Origin: JBNKWA01 sp050299555
GTDB lineage: Bacteria > Pseudomonadota > Alphaproteobacteria > Rhodobacterales > Rhodobacteraceae
DNA: 64,000 nt
Reading direction: 5' to 3'
NCBI GenBank assembly: GCA_050299555.1
Contig: JBNKWA010000077.1
Span: 1-64,000, forward strand
The position numbers and the translations under genes are program-made. Shown piece after piece: positions 58,211-64,000 of the stretch. Position 1 is the first letter of the stretch. The number at the start of each line of letters is the position of its first letter. Below the pieces are notes generated by a model. That model did no database searches. It had not been told where the DNA came from and was given only the letters and a program-made list of their open reading frames with translations.

Positions 58211-59170
58211 TCAGCCGCTGCAGCTTGCGCCGCCCAGAACGCAGAACTTGGCGCAATGGGGGTGGTTCAGCTTCACCGGTACCTCGGCCTCGGCCAGGGT
58301 CGCACCCAGTTCGAACGCAGGCTCGTAGGGCAGCAGCGTGCACGACACCACCGCCGGCCGGTCCGCGCCCCTGCGCTTGACCACCATCCGCGACGTGGCG
58401 CACATGACGTCCTCGGGCCTCTTGCCCAGGATCCCCCAGCAGGCGGTGGTGATCTCGGGGACCTCGGCCGTCTCGTCCATTTCCGGAAACAGCACAAGCG
58501 CGCCCGGATCGCCCGCATCGACGGCAAACCCCTCGGTGGCGAAGAGCGCCGCAAAGCCGGCCCGCGCCGCCGCCTCGTCCTCGCCCCACATGGTGCGCCC
58601 GGCGACGGTCATCCTGACGCCGTTCTCGCTCAGCCAGCGCATGCCCTTCAGCGTCGCGGCATGACTGCCTTCGCCGCGCTCCTCGTCATGCTGCGCGGCG
58701 GCGTAGTGGTCGAGCGAGACCCGCACCGTCAGCGCCGCGCCAAACCGGGCTGCCAGCGCCGCCAGCCCTTCGCGCATCTTCGGGCGCATCATCGGCCGCA
58801 TGGCATTGGTCAGGATCAGCACGTCAAAGCCCGCCACCAGCGCCGCTTCGGCCATGGCGATCATCTGCGGGTTCAGGAACGGCTCGCCGCCGGTGAAACC
58901 GATCTCGCTCACCGGCCAGCCGCGCTCGCCGATCTGTTGCAGGTAGTCCTCCACCTCCGCCCGGGTGATATAGACCAGCCGGTCGTTGGCGGGCGAGCTC
59001 TCGATGTAACAATGCGCGCAGGTGATGTTGCACAGTGTCCCGGTGTTGAACCAGAGCGTCGTCGGCCGGGTCAGGGCCACCGACGCCCGGGGTTCACCCT
59101 TGGCGGTCAGATCCGGATCGCTGAACTTGGCCATGGGGGCAAGGGTGCGGCTGAAGTTCTGGTCGTTCAT
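58211..59170 (-). CDS. Radical SAM protein (orphan)
   Basis: Radical SAM enzyme of 319 residues. The cluster motif is CNITCAHC (Cys47, 51, 54) followed by the EIGFTGGEPFLNPQ glycine motif. The C-terminal end has extra Cys (CAKFC at 306-310 and Cys317) that may hold a second cluster, as in SPASM-like domains. The ATG at 59170 has GGAG 8 nt upstream. It lies 8 nt before the EamA gene in the same direction, so they may be co-transcribed and the transporter may move the product. No precursor peptide is visible nearby. Reaction unknown. Confidence 0.85.
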   Translation of the reverse strand: MNDQNFSRTLAPMAKFSDPDLTAKGEPRASVALTRPTTLWFNTGTLCNITCAHCYIESSPANDRLVYITRAEVEDYLQQIGERGWPVSEIGFTGGEPFLNPQMIAMAEAALVAGFDVLILTNAMRPMMRPKMREGLAALAARFGAALTVRVSLDHYAAAQHDEERGEGSHAATLKGMRWLSENGVRMTVAGRTMWGEDEAAARAGFAALFATEGFAVDAGDPGALVLFPEMDETAEVPEITTACWGILGKRPEDVMCATSRMVVKRRGADRPAVVSCTLLPYEPAFELGATLAEAEVPVKLNHPHCAKFCVLGGASCSG

Positions 59171-59424
59171 TTGTGGTCTCCGCCTTGCCACCCGTTCGGG
59201 CCGACAATCCGCGCCGCCTCGCCGGCGGTCAAGCGGCCGGGCGGTGGCCAACGCCATTGTGATGGACAAGGCACGCGGACCCGCGGCAACGAGCCGCGCA
59301 ATCATGAGGTGGCCGGCGGGCGCGCCTTCCCCGGGGTGATGGTGGAGCGCTAGGGCCTCAGCCTCAAGGTCGCGAAGGGCGGGTTGCAGCGCTGGTTGTT
59401 GTCGGCTGTGCGGGGCCGATGGAT

Positions 59425-59604
59425 CCGGTCCATATCGACGGCGCCAACAGCCGGCTCTTCCAGATCGCCGGCCACCTGCACTATACGCTGCGCATGGCGC
59501 TCTTGATCTCCAAGTTCAGGCTCAGGGTCGGCGAACCGGTCGACGTCTCGATCGGCGTTCCCATCGGCGCGGCCCGCATTGCAGCCCACGCCGGCGATGC
59601 CCGG
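59425..59604 (+). pseudogene. C-terminal remnant of a lysophospholipid acyltransferase
   Basis: One plus-strand frame reads PVHIDGANSRLFQIAGHLHY, TLRMALLISKFRLRVGEPVD and VSIGVPIG. This is close to the C-terminal part of OlsB/lysophospholipid acyltransferases (PV.F.G.NSRLFQ.A....TLR.ALL). The catalytic HX4D block and all of the N-terminus are missing, and after GDARA the frame loses similarity. The 376-bp gap between the radical SAM and murI genes shows nothing else recognisable. Confidence 0.5.
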
Positions 59605-59681
59605 GCGGGCCCCTGCCGCCCCGCGTTGCGCCGGGCTTCGGACGTTGGCTGCGGCTTCCCGGTCGAGGCCGACTTCTGACC

Positions 59682-60500
59682 ATGCCAATCGGCGTTTTCG
59701 ATTCGGGAATTGGCGGCCTTACGGTGCTCAGGGCGCTGACCGAGGCGCTGCCCGACCGCGACTTCGTCTACCTCGGCGATACCGCCAATGCGCCCTATGG
59801 CGACCGCCCGCCGGACGAGATCATCGATCTGACCCGCCGCGGTATCCTCAGGCTCTGGGCCGAGGATTGCCGCCTCGTTATCATCGCCTGCAATACCGCG
59901 TCCGCCGTGGCGCTGCGCAACCTGCAGGACTGGTTCGTGCCGGCCGACCGCCGGGTGCTTGGCGTCTTCGTGCCGGTGATCGAGGCGCTTGCCGGCCGCG
60001 CCTTCGACGATCCCTCGCCGCCACTGCCCGGTCGGGTCTCCTCCGTCGCCTTGTTCGCAACGCCTGCAACGGTCGCCTCGCGCGCCTTCCCGCGCGAGCT
60101 CAGGCTGCGGGCGCAGGGCATCTGGGTCGAGGCCGAGCCCTGCGCGGGGCTGGTGGCCGCGCTCGAGGCCGGCAACCGAACGGCTGCCGAGGCACAGGTG
60201 GTCGGTCACGTCGCCGCCCTCCTGTCTCGGCTGCCGGCGCCCGAGGCGGCGGTGCTCGGCTGCACCCACTACCCGCTCGTGGCCGATGCGTTCCGCGCTG
60301 CGCTGCCGCCCGAAACCGCCATGCTCTCGCAGCCCGACCTAACCGCCGCCTCACTGAGGCGCTACCTGAGGCGCTTCCCTCGCCTGGTGGGCCGCGCCGA
60401 GGGTGGCCGGGTCCGCTACCTTGCCACCGGTGACCCCGGGGCCGCCCGCAATGCGGCGCTGGCGCTCACCGGGCAGGATCTGCCCTTCGCGACAGCGTGA
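59682..60500 (+). CDS. murI: Glutamate racemase
   Basis: Racemase of 272 residues making D-glutamate for peptidoglycan. It starts MPIGVFDSGIGGLTVLRALT, with the first catalytic Cys in IACNTASAVALRNL (near residue 71) and the second in LGCTHYPLVADAFR (near 190), and the LGDTANAPYGDR loop. It ends before argC with a 56-bp gap. The start ATG lies 12 nt after a GAGG. Confidence 0.93.
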   Translation: MPIGVFDSGIGGLTVLRALTEALPDRDFVYLGDTANAPYGDRPPDEIIDLTRRGILRLWAEDCRLVIIACNTASAVALRNLQDWFVPADRRVLGVFVPVIEALAGRAFDDPSPPLPGRVSSVALFATPATVASRAFPRELRLRAQGIWVEAEPCAGLVAALEAGNRTAAEAQVVGHVAALLSRLPAPEAAVLGCTHYPLVADAFRAALPPETAMLSQPDLTAASLRRYLRRFPRLVGRAEGGRVRYLATGDPGAARNAALALTGQDLPFATA

Positions 60501-60556
60501 TTGCGACGCGCGGGCTTTTGCCCTAAACCGCCGCCCTCAAGCATCGAGGGATCGTC

Positions 60557-61588
60557 ATGACCGATCGGAAGCGGATCGCCATCATCGGGGCCAGCGGCTA
60601 TACCGGTGCCGAGCTCGTCCGTATCGTCGGCGACCATCCGATGATGCGGATTGTCGCGCTCTGCGCCAACCAGAAGGCCGGCCAGCCCATGGCTGCGGTC
60701 TTTCCGCATCTACGCCACCTCGATCTGCCGATGCTGACCCGGGTCGAGGAAACCGACTTTTCGGATGCCGACCTGATCTTCTGCGCCCTGCCGCACGCCA
60801 CCAGCCAGGCGGTGATCCGCGACCTGCCGCGCGACAAGCGCATCGTCGACCTGTCGGCCGACTTCCGGCTGCGCGATCCGGCCGTCTACAAGGCGTGGTA
60901 CGGCAACGACCATGCCGCACTCGATTGCCAGGCCGAGGCGGTCTACGGGCTGACCGAATACTATCGCGATGACATCCGCAGCGCGCGGATCGTCGCCTGC
61001 ACCGGCTGCAACGCGCTCGCCGGCAATCTCGCGCTGCTGCCGCTGCTCCAGGCGGGTGTCATCGATCCCGACGACATCGCCATCTCGCTCGTCACCGGCG
61101 TGTCCGGAGCAGGGCGGTCGGCGAAGGAGAACCTGCTGCATGCCGAGGCCTCCGAGGGCGTGACCCCGTATGCGCTCGCCGGCCACCGCCACATGGCGGA
61201 ATTCGAGCAGGAGATGTCGAAGGTCGCGGGCCGGCCGGTCAGCCCCACGTTCATCCCGCATCTGGCGCCGCAGAACCGCGGTATCCTCGCCACGGTGTTC
61301 GTCAGGGGCGTGGCCGAGGACATCCACGGCGCTTATCAGGCGCGCTACGGTGACGAGCCGTTCCTCGTCGTCCTGCCGCTGGGCGAGGCGCCATCCAGCC
61401 ACCACGTCCGTGGTTCGAACTACGCCCATGTGGGCGTCGTTGCCGACCGCCGGCCGGGCCGGGCCGTGGTGTTCTCGGCGCTCGACAACCTGACCAAGGG
61501 CTCGTCGGGCATGGCGGTGCAGAACGCCAACCTCATGCTCGGACTGCCCGAGACCATGGGGCTGACCTTTGCGCCGCTCTTCCCATGA
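60557..61588 (+). CDS. argC: N-acetyl-gamma-glutamyl-phosphate reductase
   Basis: Arginine pathway reductase of 343 residues. NADP-binding GASGYTGAELVRIVGDHP near residue 11, FCALPHATSQ, DLSADFRLRDP and the catalytic Cys in VACTGCNALAGNLALLPL (near 150), then GRSAKENLLHAEASEGVTPY. A GAGGGATCGTC site precedes the ATG. It is the long ArgC type. Confidence 0.94.
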   Translation: MTDRKRIAIIGASGYTGAELVRIVGDHPMMRIVALCANQKAGQPMAAVFPHLRHLDLPMLTRVEETDFSDADLIFCALPHATSQAVIRDLPRDKRIVDLSADFRLRDPAVYKAWYGNDHAALDCQAEAVYGLTEYYRDDIRSARIVACTGCNALAGNLALLPLLQAGVIDPDDIAISLVTGVSGAGRSAKENLLHAEASEGVTPYALAGHRHMAEFEQEMSKVAGRPVSPTFIPHLAPQNRGILATVFVRGVAEDIHGAYQARYGDEPFLVVLPLGEAPSSHHVRGSNYAHVGVVADRRPGRAVVFSALDNLTKGSSGMAVQNANLMLGLPETMGLTFAPLFP

Positions 61589-61624
61589 GCGCGTGGGCGC
61601 CTAGATAGACGGCGGGAGGCTGCC

Positions 61625-62068
61625 ATGGCCGGACTGAAGAAGAAGCAGCGCATCCAGTTCCTCGGTGTTGCCGGGGTGCTGCTGGTGGCTGCCGTTGCGC
61701 TGGGCATCTGGGCGGCGGACGATGCCCTGCAGTTCTTCCGCACGCCCTCGGACCTGGTCGAAAGGCCGGTCGAGGATGGCCGGGTCTTCCGCCTCGGCGG
61801 GCTGGTCAAGGAAGGAACCTGGCAGCGAAACGGCACCGAGCACCACTTCGTCGTCACCGATCTCGATATGGATTATCCGGTCATTTACAACGGTTTGGTT
61901 CCGGATCTTTTCAAGGAAGGTGAAGGCACGGTGGTGACCGGCGCCATCGAGGGCGGCGTTTTCCACGCCACCGAAGTGCTGGCCAAGCACGATGAGAGCT
62001 ACATGCCGAAAGAGGTCTCTGAAGCGCTCAAGGAACGTGGCCTCTACCAGCCCGACCCCGGCAGCTAA
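61625..62068 (+). CDS. ccmE: Cytochrome c maturation protein CcmE (heme chaperone)
   Basis: Membrane-anchored heme chaperone of 147 residues. An N-terminal helix (FLGVAGVLLVAAVALGIWAA) is followed by the OB-fold core with FRLGGLVKEGTWQRNG, VVTDLDMDYPVIYNG and the heme-binding VLAKHDESYMPKEV (the His of the LAKHDE.Y motif). A CGGGAGG site is 7 nt before the ATG. No other ccm gene is in the window. Right after it come the endolysin and holin genes. Confidence 0.93.
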   Translation: MAGLKKKQRIQFLGVAGVLLVAAVALGIWAADDALQFFRTPSDLVERPVEDGRVFRLGGLVKEGTWQRNGTEHHFVVTDLDMDYPVIYNGLVPDLFKEGEGTVVTGAIEGGVFHATEVLAKHDESYMPKEVSEALKERGLYQPDPGS

Positions 62069-62139
62069 TCGGTTCTTAACCAGCCCAGCGCAGCTTCTCC
62101 GGCCTGTCATTCCCGACATTGTCAGCCGGAGGCCACGAC

Positions 62140-62751
62140 GTGCAAAGCGTGGACGATATCGCGCGTGAAATTTTGAGGCGGGAGGGCGGTTTCGTCAACG
62201 ACCCCGCCGACCGCGGCGGTGCCACCAATCACGGTGTCACCATCGGCACCATGCGTCGGCTTGGCCTCGACCTCGACCGCGACGGCGATGTCGACGTGGC
62301 GGATGTCAAGCTGCTGACCGCCGACCAGGCGCTGGCGATCTACAAGCGCCATTACTTCGAACGGCCGGGGATCGCGCATCTGCCCGATACGGTGCAGCCC
62401 TCGGTCTTCGACATGTATGTCAATGCCGGGGCCAACGCGGTGAAGATCCTGCAGCGTCTGCTCGGCGGCTTCGGGCATCCGGTCCCCGCCGACGGCATCA
62501 TCGGCCCGCAGACCCGGGCGGCGGCTGAAAAGGCCGGCCGGCTGGCGCCGGATCATATCGGCGACGCCTACGGCATCGAGCGGCGCAACTATTATTACCG
62601 GCTCGCCGACGGCAATCCGGCCTGGCGCAAGTACGCGCGGACTCGCAGCGGCGGCAAGGGGGGCTGGATCCTCCGCGCCGAGGCGTTCATCGCGCCGCGC
62701 TTCCATCTCACCGAAACAGAACACGCGGAAAGGATCGCGGCATGGGGCTGA
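62140..62751 (+). CDS. Endolysin-like N-acetylmuramidase (glycoside hydrolase 108 type)
   Basis: Peptidoglycan hydrolase of 203 residues with the GH108 N-terminal domain (ILRREGGFVNDPADRGGATN, then HGVTIGTMRRLG), catalytic Glu in EGGF, and a C-terminal peptidoglycan-binding-like domain (PVPADGIIGPQTRAAAEKAG). The GTG at 62140 is preferred because GGAGG at 62128-62132 is 7 nt upstream; the TTG at 62119 is not. The last 10 nt overlap the holin gene. No signal peptide, as expected for a holin-dependent endolysin. Confidence 0.83.
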   Translation: MQSVDDIAREILRREGGFVNDPADRGGATNHGVTIGTMRRLGLDLDRDGDVDVADVKLLTADQALAIYKRHYFERPGIAHLPDTVQPSVFDMYVNAGANAVKILQRLLGGFGHPVPADGIIGPQTRAAAEKAGRLAPDHIGDAYGIERRNYYYRLADGNPAWRKYARTRSGGKGGWILRAEAFIAPRFHLTETEHAERIAAWG

Positions 62752-63347
62752 TCGGAAACATCCTCGGCATCGGCGGCGCGGCCCGCGACGTGGCCGAGGT
62801 CTTCGTCGAGAACCGCACCAAGAAGGCCGAGCAGGAGCACGAGGAGAACATCGCCACCCTCGACCAGCTCGCCAAGGAGTTCGCCCGGCCGCGCGGCGGC
62901 TGGTTCGACGAGACAGTGGACGGCATGAACCGCCTGCCGCGCCCGGCATTGGCGCTCTCGACCATCGGCCTTTTCGGCTATGCCATGGCCGACCCCATCG
63001 GCTTTGCCGCCCGCATGCAGGGGCTGCAGCTTGTGCCCGACCCGCTGTGGTGGCTCATGGGGGGCGTCGTCTCGTTCTATTTCGGGGCGCGCGAGCTGCA
63101 CTACCTGCGCGGCAATGACGTGCCGATGCAACGGGTGCGCGAGGTGGCCGATTCGATCCGCGAGCTGCAGGGCCTGCGCCCGCAGCCCGAGCCGGCGGAC
63201 GACGACCCCGAGGCGCCGCCGGTGGTGGCCGACACCATCGGCAACACCCCGAGCGACGCCTTCACGCGGCCGGCGACACGCACCACGTCCACCGGGCCAA
63301 GTGGCAATGCCGCGCTCGATGAATGGCGTGCGCTGCAGCGGGGCTGA
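62742..63347 (+). CDS. Holin-like protein
   Basis: Protein of 201 residues with a hydrophilic, charged N-terminal part (KKAEQEHEENIATLDQLAKE), then two membrane segments (ALALSTIGLFGYAMADPIGF, PLWWLMGGVVSFYFGARELH) and a long polar C-terminal tail. This matches the family annotated as holin in Rhodobacterales, encoded beside a GH108 endolysin. The gene overlaps the endolysin gene by 10 nt. In Rhodobacter capsulatus the equivalent pair releases gene transfer agent particles; here it is inferred. Confidence 0.75.
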   Translation: MGLIGNILGIGGAARDVAEVFVENRTKKAEQEHEENIATLDQLAKEFARPRGGWFDETVDGMNRLPRPALALSTIGLFGYAMADPIGFAARMQGLQLVPDPLWWLMGGVVSFYFGARELHYLRGNDVPMQRVREVADSIRELQGLRPQPEPADDDPEAPPVVADTIGNTPSDAFTRPATRTTSTGPSGNAALDEWRALQRG

Positions 63348-63427
63348 CATTGTACCCCGCACAGGATGGGCTTTGACTTGCCGGTCTGGCCACCGGCAAG
63401 AAAAGCGCGAGAACCGGGGGGCCCGCC

Positions 63428-64000
63428 ATGCCATACTACGAATTCGACTGGATCGACGCCTTCACGCTGACGCCGTTCGGCGGCAACGGCTGCGCCGTCA
63501 TCCACGGCGCGGATGACCTCGACCCCGACTGCTGCACCGCCATCGTGCGCGAGACCGGACTTGTGGAATGTGCCTTCGTGGTGACATCGGACAAGGCCGA
63601 TTTCGGCGCCCGCTACTACCTCGCCGACCGCGAGATCCCGATGGCCGGGCACCCGACGGTGGCTACGATCCGCTCGCTGATCCACCGCGGTCTTGTCGAC
63701 CTCTCGACCGGCCGCGCCGAGCTGACGCTCGAGCTTGGGGCCGGCGTCATGCCCATCGAGGTCACTGTTGAGAACGACGAGCCGCTGATCACCATGACCC
63801 AGGCGCGCCCGGTCTTCGGTTCGCGCCAGGAACCGGCCACCATTGCCGCCCTGTACAGGCTCGACGCCGCCGACATCGTCGGTACGCCCCGGATCGTTTC
63901 CACCGGCACACCCTTCTGCGTCACCGTCCTCACTGCGCAGTCGGCACTGAAGAAGGCCCGGCTCGACTTCGACCGCCTCGTCGCGTGGCGTGCGACAAGC
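63428..64000 (+). CDS. PhzF-family protein (3' end cut by window edge)
   Basis: Start of a PhzF-like isomerase/epimerase gene; the frame from ATG 63428 stays open for 191 codons to the window edge. It reads MPYYEFDWIDAFTLTPFGGN, GCAVIHGADDL and REIPMAGHPTVATIRSLIHR, the family N-terminal domain with the GHPT motif. An active-site Glu (ETGLVECAFV) is present. Full members are about 280-310 residues, so roughly a third is missing. Substrate unknown. Confidence 0.85.
   Translation, partial: MPYYEFDWIDAFTLTPFGGNGCAVIHGADDLDPDCCTAIVRETGLVECAFVVTSDKADFGARYYLADREIPMAGHPTVATIRSLIHRGLVDLSTGRAELTLELGAGVMPIEVTVENDEPLITMTQARPVFGSRQEPATIAALYRLDAADIVGTPRIVSTGTPFCVTVLTAQSALKKARLDFDRLVAWRATS

Noticed and set aside
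62140..64000. Prophage at the right end
   Set aside because: Only an endolysin and a holin are present, with no capsid, tail, integrase or repressor gene, and the neighbours are core genes.

Overview
The window looks like the chromosome of a GC-rich alphaproteobacterium of the Rhodobacteraceae (Rhodobacterales). Pointers are an L21 ribosomal protein with a long C-terminal extension, an rplU-rpmA-GNAT-obgE-proB order, an IalB-like protein, an lpxD-ACP-ketosynthase trio, a CcmE protein and an endolysin/holin pair of the gene-transfer-agent type. The genus cannot be fixed from the sequence alone.

The left half (1 to about 35.2 kb) is accessory and metabolic. (a) 1-9.4 kb: a tripartite tricarboxylate (TctA/TctC) uptake system followed by five CoA-thioester enzymes (CaiB transferase, MmgE/PrpD, enoyl-CoA hydratase, NDP-forming acyl-CoA synthetase, PcaF-type thiolase), probably a degradation route for an imported carboxylic acid, then a LysR gene. 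(b) 10.7-18.9 kb: a MocR-type regulator divergent from a complete, tightly overlapping Nit1C cluster (nitBCDEFGH, nitrilase-centred) with an eighth LnmK/Pnap_2097-like gene. (c) 19.1-23.8 kb: a polar amino acid ABC importer without an ATPase gene, a GntR regulator and a gamma-glutamyltransferase. (d) 24.4-34.3 kb: a long minus-strand operon with a TorT-like binding protein, ribose-type ATPase and permease, PxpA, BCCP, biotin carboxylase, PxpB, PxpC, BioY and a cupin, with a divergent LysR gene. Together the BC, BCCP, PxpB and PxpC genes supply all the domains of urea carboxylase as separate subunits. This module is bounded on both sides by remnants of IS6-family transposases in the same orientation, each beside a related 48-bp repeat. 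(e) 34.3-35.3 kb: transposase and recombinase debris and short TTCCCTG repeats end at a tRNA-Ser(CGA), a plausible island boundary.

The right half (35.3-64 kb) is mostly core. It holds rplU, rpmA, three GNAT genes, obgE, proB, a TauE/SafE permease, proA, a Tat-exported M15-like protein, an L,D-transpeptidase, lpxD with a dedicated ACP and ketosynthase, an IalB protein, a HerA-like ATPase, a CorC-type protein, xerD, aroK, aroB, an EamA transporter, an orphan radical SAM gene, murI, argC, ccmE, a predicted endolysin/holin pair and a PhzF-like gene cut by the right edge.

Non-coding signals of note are two copies (plus a partial third) of an 81-bp dispersed element around 48.3-51.3 kb, two minus-strand intrinsic terminators that suggest tandem small RNAs at 49.3-49.6 kb, a perfect 14-bp palindrome before the amino acid ABC genes, and several gene remnants (XdhC, serine recombinase, acyltransferase).
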